40,977 nt of DNA from Campylobacteraceae bacterium (lineage in GTDB: Bacteria; Campylobacterota; Campylobacteria; Campylobacterales; Sulfurovaceae). The stretch covers positions 1 to 40,977 of the forward strand of contig JALWLW010000095.1 of the NCBI GenBank assembly GCA_027081065.1. Direction: 5' to 3'. The notes under the pieces are model-generated. The model worked only from the letters and a program-made list of their open reading frames with translations. It did not search any database and was not told the DNA's origin. Of this stretch, positions 18,834-28,591 are shown in pieces (the first letter of the stretch is position 1; each line of letters begins with the position of its first letter). Position numbers and translations under genes: made by a program.

Positions 18834-20624
18834 TTAGGTTCGATAAGTTTCATTTGGTTCATCACCCTCTTTTAATGCCATTCGTTCTTCTAATGATTTA
18901 TTCATGTAAAGTGACTGACTTGGCAATGCTAAGTGTATGTCATCTGCTTCATTAATACGTTTTAATATCTCCACTGACATAGTTGTTCTAAGTGTTAATG
19001 TTGCATAAGAGTTGGTTAAATACCAAGCTGAAATACGCATACCATAAGGTTCAAACACCGTAAAAATACGAGGCTCAACCCCTGTATTTCGAACACTATA
19101 TTTAGAACGTAAACGATTTAACTGTTTACGTGTCATGTCAGTATAACCTTTTGAGTATTTACGCGTCACCTCTTTTGCAATCGCTTGTGTTTTTGCAATG
19201 TTAGAATCAAATGTCACAATAAATTCCACCCCATCCCAAACTGTTTTTAATCCAGAGTGAGAATAGTTTGCAATCATATCAGTAAAAATATAATTATTAG
19301 GAATAAAGACAATACGACCAGAACGTTTATTGAGCATAATCGTAGTCAAAGTCACATCTTCATGTAAAGTCATACGTAAAATTGAGATATCAACAATATC
19401 TCCTACATATTCTACCCCATCTTTTACAAACTTAACCCTATCTCCCACATGAATTGAACCAGAGACTAAAATAACTAACCAACCAAGTAAAGACATAAAC
19501 CAATCTTTAAGAGCAATAGCAATACCAGCTGAAGCAAAAGATAAAATGGTCATAAGGTTTTCAACATTTTCAAGATAGGTTAACAATAAGATAATAAAAA
19601 CAATAAAAATAAAAACAAAATTGACAACTTTATTAATACCATAAAATAAATCATTATCTGACATATATTTACGAACTAAAAATTTAACCAATAAAAATAT
19701 CAGCAGTAAAACAAGAATAATAATACCTGTAATAATAGATTTTTTAACCTCTTTTTCTATACCTTTATCAATATTTAAATTAATTTGAGAAGTTCTCTGA
19801 ACAAAAGTCTCAACAGCTGTTTTAAACACTTCTAAGGTTAACTCAAAATCTTTTAATTTATTTTTAGTAGAGAGTAACTCTTCAAGATACTTCTTGTTAG
19901 AACTAAGTAAAGTCAGCTCTTGCAAAATAGTTTTTTTCTCACGTATCTTTTGAACAGCAAAACTAAGTGACTTATATTTTCTATTATTTTTTTCCTTGAG
20001 CGTTTTTAAGTGTTTTTTATAAGAGAGTGCTGTAATAATATCTAAAGGATTTTTAATGGTGGGTTCTTCTTCAAGCTGAATAGGTTTAATCAACTCTTCA
20101 AAAGGATCAGCTTTATATTTCTCTAATTGACTCTTTTTCCCCGTAATAATCGTATACTCTTCTTGTAATTTTTTAAGTTCTAATTTTTCAACATCAGTTA
20201 AATCTTTCTCTTTTTCATATGCTTTAATTTCATCATTAAGCTTTTGTAACTTCATATGAAGATTTTGATAAGTTTCATAAGGTAAATATTGACTATCCCA
20301 AATATTATTATTGCCTAATTCTTTATCAACTTCTTGTTTCTTTTCTATAAGTGTACGAATATGTTCTCTTAATTTTTTTTGTTCAGCTTGTCGTTTTCTC
20401 TCTTTAGCAATTTTTGCCTGTCTTTTTTGCTCTTTAATCCTTTTTTCTTCTTCAAGTTTCTTTTGCTTTAAGACATTTTCAATAACAGTGATACTTTCAT
20501 CATTTTTTTTCTTATCTTCTGGAGAAAGCATATCAAGTAGTGTTGCTTTTACCTCTTCTGTAAAATTACCATCTGCCATAGAAAACTGTAAAAAGAATAA
20601 AAAAACAATTAAAACAGCTCTCAT
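18834..20624 (-). CDS. MscS-family mechanosensitive ion channel with a long periplasmic coiled coil
   Basis: Inner-membrane channel likely to open on membrane tension and protect against osmotic downshock. Of 596 aa, the first 17 are a signal peptide. Residues about 20-270 are highly charged coiled coil facing the periplasm. Three helices follow (about 295-315, 330-350, 358-385), the last being the pore helix with ASAGIAIALKDWF. Then comes the MscS beta and alpha/beta cytoplasmic domain with HVGDRVKF and IFIPNNYIFTDMIANYS, here seen as IVFIPNNYIFT and DMIANYS. It starts two bases after the aroB stop. The COG3400/TrkA-like gene in the same run fits an osmotic or potassium theme. Confidence 0.9.
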   Translation of the reverse strand: MRAVLIVFLFFLQFSMADGNFTEEVKATLLDMLSPEDKKKNDESITVIENVLKQKKLEEEKRIKEQKRQAKIAKERKRQAEQKKLREHIRTLIEKKQEVDKELGNNNIWDSQYLPYETYQNLHMKLQKLNDEIKAYEKEKDLTDVEKLELKKLQEEYTIITGKKSQLEKYKADPFEELIKPIQLEEEPTIKNPLDIITALSYKKHLKTLKEKNNRKYKSLSFAVQKIREKKTILQELTLLSSNKKYLEELLSTKNKLKDFELTLEVFKTAVETFVQRTSQINLNIDKGIEKEVKKSIITGIIILVLLLIFLLVKFLVRKYMSDNDLFYGINKVVNFVFIFIVFIILLLTYLENVENLMTILSFASAGIAIALKDWFMSLLGWLVILVSGSIHVGDRVKFVKDGVEYVGDIVDISILRMTLHEDVTLTTIMLNKRSGRIVFIPNNYIFTDMIANYSHSGLKTVWDGVEFIVTFDSNIAKTQAIAKEVTRKYSKGYTDMTRKQLNRLRSKYSVRNTGVEPRIFTVFEPYGMRISAWYLTNSYATLTLRTTMSVEILKRINEADDIHLALPSQSLYMNKSLEERMALKEGDEPNETYRT

Positions 20625-20626
20625 TC

Positions 20627-21667
20627 TTAAAAAGCCTTTAAAACTTTTTTCAGACTATCTTCTGAAATATCATCACGAATTTTATGTCCACCAATACCTT
20701 GAGGTAAAATAAACTTCAAGGTATTATTTGCAGCTTTTTTATCTAAAAAAAACTTATCATAAAAAGCATCAATATCTTTAATTTCATAACTTGTTGGTAA
20801 GTTATGCTTCTTCAAAAACTTCTCAATCAAATCCATCTCTGATTGACTCATCATCTCTAACTCAACAGCCAATGCATTTACCATCATTATACCAATAGCT
20901 ACGGCTTCTCCATGTAAATAAGTTTTATAATTGGTTTCATTTTCGACCACATGTCCAAAAGTATGTCCATAGTTTAAAACAGCACGTATTCCTGACTCTT
21001 TTTCATCCAAATTTACTACTTCTGCTTTCAACTCTACTGAACGCTGAATTACTTTCTCTAAAACGGACTTTTCTCTAAAGTCTGCTTCCATTAAAAAATC
21101 AAAATACTCTTTGTCAAACATCACAGCCATTTTAACAATTTCAGCAATACCTGCTGCAAACTCTCTTGTTGGTAAAGTTTTTAAAAACTCTGTATCAATA
21201 TAAACAGCTTCTGGTTGATAAAAAGCCCCTATAAGATTTTTACCATAACTATTGTTCACCCCCGTTTTACCACCTACTGAAGCATCTACTTGTGAAAGAA
21301 GTGTGGTAGGTACTTGCACGAATCCAATACCTCTCTGATAAAGTGAAGCTGTAAATCCTGTCATATCACCGATGACTCCTCCACCTAAAGCAATAAGTAA
21401 TGACTTTCTATCTAGTTGGGCTTCAAAAAGCTGATTTAAAATATTTTCTACCGTATTTAATGTCTTAAACTCTTCACCATCTTCAATAATAACAACAGAA
21501 AGTTCATCAGCATTAATTTTTGATTTTAATGTCTCCAAATGCAAAGGAGCAATAGTACTATTGGTTACAATTGCAACTTTACGGTTAAAAGTTAATGAGG
21601 GAAGTGAATCAATAACAACATCATATTTTATCGCTGTGCTATTTTCTAAATGAATGGGTACAATCAT
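20627..21667 (-). CDS. aroB: 3-dehydroquinate synthase
   Basis: NAD- and metal-dependent enzyme of the shikimate pathway that cyclises DAHP to 3-dehydroquinate. Length 346 aa, normal. Seen: IIEDGEEFKTLNTVENIL, in pieces EDGEEFKTL and NTVENIL, then ALGGGVIGDMTGF near 100, the VPTTLLSQVDASVGGKTGVN region, split as VPTTLLSQVDASVGG and KTGVN, and the metal ligands in GHTFGH and YLHGEAVAIG. ATG at 21667. A TATAAT box 36 bases upstream suggests its own promoter, although the COG3400 gene lies upstream on the same strand. Confidence 0.97.
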   Translation of the reverse strand: MIVPIHLENSTAIKYDVVIDSLPSLTFNRKVAIVTNSTIAPLHLETLKSKINADELSVVIIEDGEEFKTLNTVENILNQLFEAQLDRKSLLIALGGGVIGDMTGFTASLYQRGIGFVQVPTTLLSQVDASVGGKTGVNNSYGKNLIGAFYQPEAVYIDTEFLKTLPTREFAAGIAEIVKMAVMFDKEYFDFLMEADFREKSVLEKVIQRSVELKAEVVNLDEKESGIRAVLNYGHTFGHVVENETNYKTYLHGEAVAIGIMMVNALAVELEMMSQSEMDLIEKFLKKHNLPTSYEIKDIDAFYDKFFLDKKAANNTLKFILPQGIGGHKIRDDISEDSLKKVLKAF

Positions 21668-21702
21668 GATTTTTAAGACCTATATTTTGTGAGTTTTATA
21701 TT

Positions 21703-21708
21703 ATTATA
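21703..21708 (-). promoter_or_regulatory. -10 box upstream of aroB
   Basis: TATAAT on the minus strand in the 86-base gap between the COG3400 gene and aroB. Confidence 0.4.
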
Positions 21709-21753
21709 ATTTTATCTTAAAAGTATCTCTAATGGACTTAATATTCCTCTTAG

Positions 21754-23172
21754 CTAATTATTAACAGGAATCAAAAGCTGTGGATGTTTCTTTATGGACA
21801 TAATATAACTTCTTGAATCTGTAGAGAATAGATTAAAAATAGAAAACTGACTTACTTCATCCATAAAAGGTGTAATATGTAAAATATTGTCATGAGCTAA
21901 AAGTTCACGTATAGGATTAACCCGTTTAGTTTCAATTTTAACTTTAAAAGTATAAAGACGTGAAAGGGTTTCATAATGTTCGATAATTTGATCATTATCT
22001 TGAAAGTCACCCTCAGGATTATAATCACAAAGTTTTAACTCTAAACCTAAACTATCTAAAAAGTCAAAAACAGAAGTTGATAAAGACTCCATCACTTTTT
22101 CTTCAGCCATTAAAACCAACGCTTGTTTAATATTATAAAGTGCTTTCTCTCCAAAAAGATAAATAGGTTTTTGATAGTCTAATAAGTTTTGATGATACAA
22201 TTTATTAAAAAATATTTGCCTATCAATCAGAAATAGTCCTATTTCATATTGAGTAATATCAAAACTAATATCATCTATTATCTTCTCTTCTCTATAAGTA
22301 ACCAAAACTTGTATATTTTCTGTCTCTAATGCCCGTATTTCATCACATAGGGCAAAATCATTGAGAAAGACCAAACGAATATATAATTTGGTTTTTTTAA
22401 ATTGGTTACTTAAAAATATTGCTTCATTCACTTGTATGAGTATATCTTCTTTATCTTGTCCCATATCAACAATAGTATATAAATTTTTACCAAAAGGTTC
22501 AGGAAATATTCCTTGCCTTAAGTTAATACGTTTATAAACTTCTTCTAAGACCAAAGGGTTTCCAATGACTATTAATCTATCATTAGGTTGTAACATCGTA
22601 GCAGAGTTAGGAAATATCTGTTTTTCTTTTCTGTATATAGCAACAATTTTCCATTTTCTATGTGATATCGCTCCTACATGTCGATAAGCAAAACTACTCC
22701 CAAAAGGAATAAGTATCTCCATAATTTCACCCTGTCCTAAACCAATATTTTTTGCAATAAGTGGTACATTAGGTAACTGTTCATAGAGATTTAAACCCAT
22801 AATTTCGTTGACATCTAAGACAGTTAGGTTATCATCATCAAAAACTATATTTTCCCAAGCTGATACAAATACAATGAAACTTCTGGCTGTAATCATACGT
22901 ATATTTTTATAAGCATATTCAGCTTCTTTACGATTTTCCATCACAATAAAAATGGTTACAAAATTTTTATCATCCATGATACTTTTAACACGCATATAAG
23001 AAGTGGGGTCAATATCAAGATAAGTAATGTTTTCACCTATTGTCGCACATGATTCTAACTCTTTTTTAGTACAAGTAATATAGTATCGATTGGTATCAAT
23101 ACGGCTTGTTCCCACCCACTGAACAAAATTTTTAGCCATTTTACCAGATGCCAGTATTAATACATTTTTCAT
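21754..23172 (-). CDS. COG3400-type protein with TrkA-like N-terminal and TrkA-C domains
   Basis: A 472-aa soluble protein. The start VLILASGKMAKNFVQWVG resembles a Rossmann dinucleotide fold but has a degenerate glycine motif. Residues about 145-220 match a TrkA-C (RCK) ligand domain: LGQGEIMEILIPFGSSF, then RKWKIVAIYR, then LQPNDRLIVIG. The C-terminal 250 residues, unusual for plain TrkA proteins, contain a second nucleotide-fold-like region (NLYTIVDMGQDKEDILIQ, then RLVFLNDFALCDEI). I recall this family beside aroB and tgt in Helicobacter. No membrane segment is seen, so it is likely cytoplasmic and could gate a potassium channel or transporter elsewhere. Function unproven. Confidence 0.75.
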   Translation of the reverse strand: MKNVLILASGKMAKNFVQWVGTSRIDTNRYYITCTKKELESCATIGENITYLDIDPTSYMRVKSIMDDKNFVTIFIVMENRKEAEYAYKNIRMITARSFIVFVSAWENIVFDDDNLTVLDVNEIMGLNLYEQLPNVPLIAKNIGLGQGEIMEILIPFGSSFAYRHVGAISHRKWKIVAIYRKEKQIFPNSATMLQPNDRLIVIGNPLVLEEVYKRINLRQGIFPEPFGKNLYTIVDMGQDKEDILIQVNEAIFLSNQFKKTKLYIRLVFLNDFALCDEIRALETENIQVLVTYREEKIIDDISFDITQYEIGLFLIDRQIFFNKLYHQNLLDYQKPIYLFGEKALYNIKQALVLMAEEKVMESLSTSVFDFLDSLGLELKLCDYNPEGDFQDNDQIIEHYETLSRLYTFKVKIETKRVNPIRELLAHDNILHITPFMDEVSQFSIFNLFSTDSRSYIMSIKKHPQLLIPVNN

Positions 23173-23197
23173 TATAATTCACCAAATATTTAATTAG

Positions 23198-24343
<1,146 letters not shown>

Positions 24344-24346
24344 AAC

Positions 24347-24484
24347 TTAAACAAAAGATCTACCATCTTGATAAGTTCCAAGTTCAATGTTAAACTCTTT
24401 GACAAATCTTGCTAAATCTTTTGCTGTTTTACAACCATGTTCAATGGCAATTTTTACTATATTTTGATTATTAAATGTTCTCAT
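24347..24484 (-). CDS. Small protein of 45 aa, unknown
   Basis: An ORF of 45 codons starting MRTFNNQNIVKIAIEHG and ending GTYQDGRSFV. ATG at 24484 is preceded by AAGGAA at 7 bases, and a TATAAT box lies at 24534-24539, about 50 bases upstream. The middle (KTAKDLARFVKEFNI) could form an amphipathic helix or half of an HTH; there is one Cys and no membrane segment. It lies between convergent tgt (its stop is three bases past the tgt stop) and glyS, inside the only gap over 300 bases in this window. I do not recognise it. Good ribosome binding site and promoter-like element argue for a real gene. Confidence 0.55.
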   Translation of the reverse strand: MRTFNNQNIVKIAIEHGCKTAKDLARFVKEFNIELGTYQDGRSFV

Positions 24485-24533
24485 AATATATTCCTTAATA
24501 ATAAATTAAATAAATTTATTAGATATTAAATAT

Positions 24534-24539
24534 ATTATA
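24534..24539 (-). promoter_or_regulatory. -10 box of the small ORF
   Basis: TATAAT on the minus strand about 50 bases before the ATG at 24484, in an extremely AT-rich stretch (24485-24630) that shows no other feature I can name. Confidence 0.35.
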
Positions 24540-24630
24540 AAATAAAGAATTAGTAAATTTGCTTAAAATATAAATTTTAACTTAAATATATATAATAATA
24601 CCATAATATAATTATATTTTAAAATAATTT

Positions 24631-24657
24631 AAAACATAAAATATTATTTTATGTTTT
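24631..24657 (-). terminator. Hairpin after glyS
   Basis: Perfect 12-bp stem AAAACATAAAAT / ATTTTATGTTTT with a 3-nt loop, two bases past the glyS stop, followed on the minus strand by AAATTATTTT. Nearly GC-free, so stability would be modest despite its length. Confidence 0.55.
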
Positions 24658-24659
24658 CT

Positions 24660-26708
24660 CTAAACACTTATCTCTTTAATATCAGCAATCTCCTTAAATG
24701 ATTTATAAATAGACGCCACCGTATTTTTACGGTTTATTTTAAGTTCTTCATCTTCAGTATTGACCATCACATCATCAAAATAGCTGTCTAGTTTTGGTTT
24801 AAGTGCAAACATTGCTTTTAATTGTTCTTCATACGAGCCATAAGATTTCTCCATGGTTGCTCTATACTCACTATAAAGTTCTTTCTCAATAGGCTCAATA
24901 AAAAGTGATGTCTCTACTTTTAAATCAGTATCTAAATTTACCTCTTTAGAAATATTGGCAACCCGTTTAAATGTAGAGAACTGCTCTTTAAAACTTTTAT
25001 CAGAGACAATACTATTTAAAGCAGAAACTTTTTTAGCTATTTCATTGACATCTTGTTCACCTGATTCTAATACAGCTGTAATAACCGATGGATTAGCCTC
25101 TAAAGATTTTTTAATACGTTCAATAATAAAGTTAGTGAGTTTTTCAACTTCATACCCAGCATACAAGTCATTAAACATTTTAACTATCTCTTCACTCTTA
25201 AAACTCAAATCATAAGCAATCACCATACGCACAATCCCATTAACAGCACGACGAAGGGCAAAAGGATCTTTAGAACCAGATGGAATTTTACCTACTGAGA
25301 AAAGCCCAATGAGTGTGTCAAGTTTAATAGCCATAGCAACAATAACAGAAAAAGTAGAACTAGGAAGTTCTGCTCCCTCACCTAAAGGAAAATACTGCTC
25401 TTTAATCGCCATATAAACAAGTTCATCTTTACCCAAAGCTTTTGCATAGTAATACCCCATAAGCCCTTGAAGCTCTGTAAACTCATAAACCATTTCAGAA
25501 GTAAGGTCAGCCTTTGCCAATGATATGGTCTCAGCCATAAGCTCTTTTAATTCTGCTTCACTTTTACCTGTCTCAACCTTTACTTGTTCCATGTAAAGTT
25601 CAAGCAATTTAGAAGCGATTTTTTTCTCACGCTCAATCTTGTCAGTCAAAGAACTAAGCCCATCCATAAAGGTAATTTTTTCTAAACCATCAATGAGAAG
25701 TCCACGCTTTAAGTCATTTCTATAAAAGAATAATCCATCAGCCAAACGTGGTTTAAGCACACGTTCATTTCCTTCTCTTACTTTAGTGTAATCATCCGTC
25801 ACAGCATTTGAAACCACAATAAACTTATTTGAAAGCTTATCATTTTCAAACACAGGAAAATAACGCTGATGCTCTTTCATAGAAGCAATAATCGCTTCAG
25901 GTGGTAACTCTAAAAACAACTCATCAAATGAACCCAAAAGAGACTTAGGATTTTCAGTAATCGCCACAATTTCAGCTAATAAATCTAAGTCACGTTCAAT
26001 GACAATGTTATGTTGTTTTTCAAGTTCATCAAACTCAGCCAAAATTTTAGCTTCACGCTCTTTTGGGAAAAGAGAGACTTTACCCTCTTCTAATATCTTC
26101 TCATAGTCAGCCACAGAAGCCACGTCAACAGCCTCAAAGTTTACCATTCTATGCACATAAGTTTTAGTATCTGATTTTATTCCAAAGAGTTCAACATCAA
26201 CAGAGTCATCATCTAAACGTACTTGTAACCAGCGAACAGGACGAATAAACTCATCTTTACGGCTACCCCAACGCATCATTTTTCCAAAAGCCATTGAGTT
26301 GAGCCATTTGTTTAGCATCTCTTCAAGTAACTCAACACTCTCTTTACCTTGTTGCTCTTGTTTAAAGTAAAGGCACTCTTTTCCCTTTTTTTCAGTACGT
26401 CCAAGCTCTTCAAAAGAGACACCACATTTACGGGCAAACCCTTCAGCTGCTTTAGTAACAACCCCATCACGAACAGCAGCCACCATTGGAGGACCTACAA
26501 GTTCAATGATGTTATCTGCTTGTTTTAAAGGAAAAGCTTTATGCCGAAGTAGCAAACGACGAGGGGTATAGATAAACTCAAACGCTGATTCAACGCGATA
26601 CTCTACGAGTAAATCTTTCCATGATTTTTCAATATTGTTTACAATTTTAAGAAGTGGGATAGCAGGTAATTCTTCTACCCCTATCTCTATAAGAAGTGCT
26701 TTTGTCAT
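24660..26708 (-). CDS. glyS: Glycyl-tRNA synthetase, beta subunit
   Basis: Beta subunit of the bacterial alpha2beta2 glycyl-tRNA synthetase; it binds tRNA, while the alpha subunit (glyQ, not in the window) holds the aminoacylation site. Length 682 aa, normal. Seen: LLIEIGVEELPAIPLL at the N-terminus, FGKMMRWGSRKDEFIRPVRW near 145, PPEAIIASMKEHQRYFPVF near 270, and the region KDPFALRRAVNGIVRM near 480 before a DALR-like anticodon domain. Start ATG at 26708. It follows the M15 peptidase gene by 64 bases on the same strand and ends at a long AT hairpin. Confidence 0.97.
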   Translation of the reverse strand: MTKALLIEIGVEELPAIPLLKIVNNIEKSWKDLLVEYRVESAFEFIYTPRRLLLRHKAFPLKQADNIIELVGPPMVAAVRDGVVTKAAEGFARKCGVSFEELGRTEKKGKECLYFKQEQQGKESVELLEEMLNKWLNSMAFGKMMRWGSRKDEFIRPVRWLQVRLDDDSVDVELFGIKSDTKTYVHRMVNFEAVDVASVADYEKILEEGKVSLFPKEREAKILAEFDELEKQHNIVIERDLDLLAEIVAITENPKSLLGSFDELFLELPPEAIIASMKEHQRYFPVFENDKLSNKFIVVSNAVTDDYTKVREGNERVLKPRLADGLFFYRNDLKRGLLIDGLEKITFMDGLSSLTDKIEREKKIASKLLELYMEQVKVETGKSEAELKELMAETISLAKADLTSEMVYEFTELQGLMGYYYAKALGKDELVYMAIKEQYFPLGEGAELPSSTFSVIVAMAIKLDTLIGLFSVGKIPSGSKDPFALRRAVNGIVRMVIAYDLSFKSEEIVKMFNDLYAGYEVEKLTNFIIERIKKSLEANPSVITAVLESGEQDVNEIAKKVSALNSIVSDKSFKEQFSTFKRVANISKEVNLDTDLKVETSLFIEPIEKELYSEYRATMEKSYGSYEEQLKAMFALKPKLDSYFDDVMVNTEDEELKINRKNTVASIYKSFKEIADIKEISV

Positions 26709-26772
26709 TTTTAGGTTATCCTATTGATAAATAATAGGCGAATTTTATCTAAATCTTAATAAAGAGGACTTT

Positions 26773-27417
26773 CTACTTCTTCACAAAGTGCTGATAATCT
26801 TTCATGGTTCTCCAATCACCACCCCAACTCCAGCCATATTTTTTAAATATTTGAGTCGCCTTATCATATTTTAGCAATACTGCTCTATCTTCGTAAGAAT
26901 TTACTTTATGCACTCGTTTTTTGTATTTCCATGATGCCTTATGTGAAATGTAACCTTTTCTTGAAACATAAGGATTCTCAATAGGATTAATATCTATGGC
27001 TTTTCCATAAGCATGTTTTGACCATTTTTTTTTATTTCCTGTTACAGCTCTACAATTAAAGGCTGAAGTATTATCAGCTTCTATCGATTGCCAATCATTA
27101 GCTTTAAAGTCTGAGATGAGACGCATTTGTCTTATGGGATAACCTATTTCATAGAGTTCTGAAAATATATTAACTACCTCATCAGCAATCTCTTTATGAA
27201 CAATAATTTCACCTGAAACCGTTTGACCTTTGAAGTTTAAATGATTCACATTTATATAACGTAAATCAACTAAATCCACAGGACAAGTTTCTCGCCATGA
27301 ATTAGCTTTTAGCATTCTTTCTTGGACGCTTGGTGTTATTTCTGAAATTTGATAGTTGAATTGTGAAAAAAGAGAAGATGTTGTAATTACTGTTAATAAT
27401 AGTATATTTTTTATCAT
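26773..27417 (-). CDS. M15-family peptidase (D-alanyl-D-alanine carboxypeptidase type)
   Basis: Likely periplasmic zinc peptidase acting on peptidoglycan stem peptides. Of 214 aa, the first 19 are a signal peptide (hydrophobic run ending SLFSQ). Zinc and catalytic residues fit the M15 pattern: SKHAYGKAIDINP gives His and Asp near residues 142 and 149, and the C-terminal WGGDWRTMKDYQHF gives the Asp and the last His ligand. There is no SH3 or LysM cell-wall anchor. It sits between the desaturase and glyS on the same strand. D,D- versus L,D-specificity cannot be told. Confidence 0.85.
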   Translation of the reverse strand: MIKNILLLTVITTSSLFSQFNYQISEITPSVQERMLKANSWRETCPVDLVDLRYINVNHLNFKGQTVSGEIIVHKEIADEVVNIFSELYEIGYPIRQMRLISDFKANDWQSIEADNTSAFNCRAVTGNKKKWSKHAYGKAIDINPIENPYVSRKGYISHKASWKYKKRVHKVNSYEDRAVLLKYDKATQIFKKYGWSWGGDWRTMKDYQHFVKK

Positions 27418-27442
27418 ACTATTATTATACTCTTTTGATTCT

Positions 27443-28411
27443 TTACTTATACGCTTTCAACGCCTCATTTATTTGAACATACGACTCCAAAGGTGTTGTT
27501 TCAAAATAAAAAATATCATGTTTTTTAGCAAATGCCTGTGTAATCTCTTTTACTTTTAATAAATTAAAACGTGGTGCTTTTGGAAAAAGATGATGTTCTA
27601 TCTGTGTATTTAGTCCACCATAAAACCAATGCGTAAATTTTCCACCAGAGAGTGAACGGCTACCTCTCATTTGAAGTTCCATCCATGAAACATTTTTCGC
27701 TTCCTCTGCATCAAACACGTCACAGCCTAAATGATTGGTAATAAAACCAAAAGCTAACCATACTGAGGCCAACATATTGTGTACTAAATATACGCTCAAG
27801 GCATCTCCAAATGGTAAAATATAAAAGATTGGTCCCCAAATAATTGGCCAATGCAAAAGCATAAGTGCTAACTCACCCCAAAGTTTACGTTTTATTACAA
27901 AATTATATGACTGAATAATAAAAGCATAGTTCATAAAAAACATTGCTCCCCAAAAGACAATATGTTTATATTTGGCTAAAAATGGATTATTCCCTCTATT
28001 CGCATCATTAGTAAATGCACCATCTAAAGCTCTAATATCTTCATCTTTTTCTATAATATTACAATAGGTATGATGATTAACATTATGTTTGTAGTCCCAC
28101 CAAGAGGAAGAGTTACTTAAAATGATTGCTGAAAAAGGGTAAGAGAGTTTAAAAGAGAGCTTTTTACTTTTAAAATACTGTAAGTGTAAAATATCATGAG
28201 AAACAAACACAGCACGTGTTGCAATTATGGTCATAACAAAAGCCAATAAAAATGGATTCCAAAGTGTAAGTGTAGCGTAAACAACAATGAGTGCAAAAAT
28301 AATCCCTAGCATTTCAACCACTCCTCGTACAGGTACTCTCTCTAAAAGTCCTGCTTCTCTAACTTCTGCTTTTAATTCATCAAAATTATCTGGATACGAT
28401 GTTTTAACCAT
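27443..28411 (-). CDS. Membrane fatty acid desaturase
   Basis: Di-iron membrane desaturase that introduces double bonds in acyl chains, needing electrons from ferredoxin, rubredoxin or a cytochrome. Length 322 aa with about four helices. All three histidine boxes are present: HDILH near 93, HNVNHH near 129 and QIEHHLFP near 288. The last begins with Gln, as in acyl-lipid or linoleoyl-CoA-type enzymes. ATG follows AAGGAAAAG. A 21-bp dyad with TATAAT inside lies upstream, shared with the divergent Crp/Fnr gene, suggesting regulated membrane fluidity. Regiospecificity cannot be read. Confidence 0.88.
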   Translation of the reverse strand: MVKTSYPDNFDELKAEVREAGLLERVPVRGVVEMLGIIFALIVVYATLTLWNPFLLAFVMTIIATRAVFVSHDILHLQYFKSKKLSFKLSYPFSAIILSNSSSWWDYKHNVNHHTYCNIIEKDEDIRALDGAFTNDANRGNNPFLAKYKHIVFWGAMFFMNYAFIIQSYNFVIKRKLWGELALMLLHWPIIWGPIFYILPFGDALSVYLVHNMLASVWLAFGFITNHLGCDVFDAEEAKNVSWMELQMRGSRSLSGGKFTHWFYGGLNTQIEHHLFPKAPRFNLLKVKEITQAFAKKHDIFYFETTPLESYVQINEALKAYK

Positions 28412-28442
28412 ATACTTTTCCTTATTTTATATTAAAAAAAAT

Positions 28443-28463
28443 TATAACCATTATATGGTTATA
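28443..28463. promoter_or_regulatory. 21-bp dyad between desaturase and Crp/Fnr gene
   Basis: TATAACCAT / ATGGTTATA with a 3-base centre, 32 bases from the desaturase start. TATAAT-like -10 elements for the desaturase overlap it. No gene is transcribed into it, so it is not a terminator; an operator is the simplest reading. Confidence 0.5.
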
Positions 28464-28591
28464 TTATATTTTAAAAATATAGAATAGAATGCTGATTAAA
28501 GTTCTGTTACCGAATAAAACATCTACACAGAGGCTTAAGACTTTATTGATAAAATTGTGTAAAAATATAAATAGTATTTATGGAGTTAGTA

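Noticed and set aside
20311..20712. Plus-strand ORF of 133 codons rich in Phe, Ser and Cys
   Set aside because: It is the complement of the Glu/Lys-rich coiled coil of the MscS protein, which produces such frames by composition alone.
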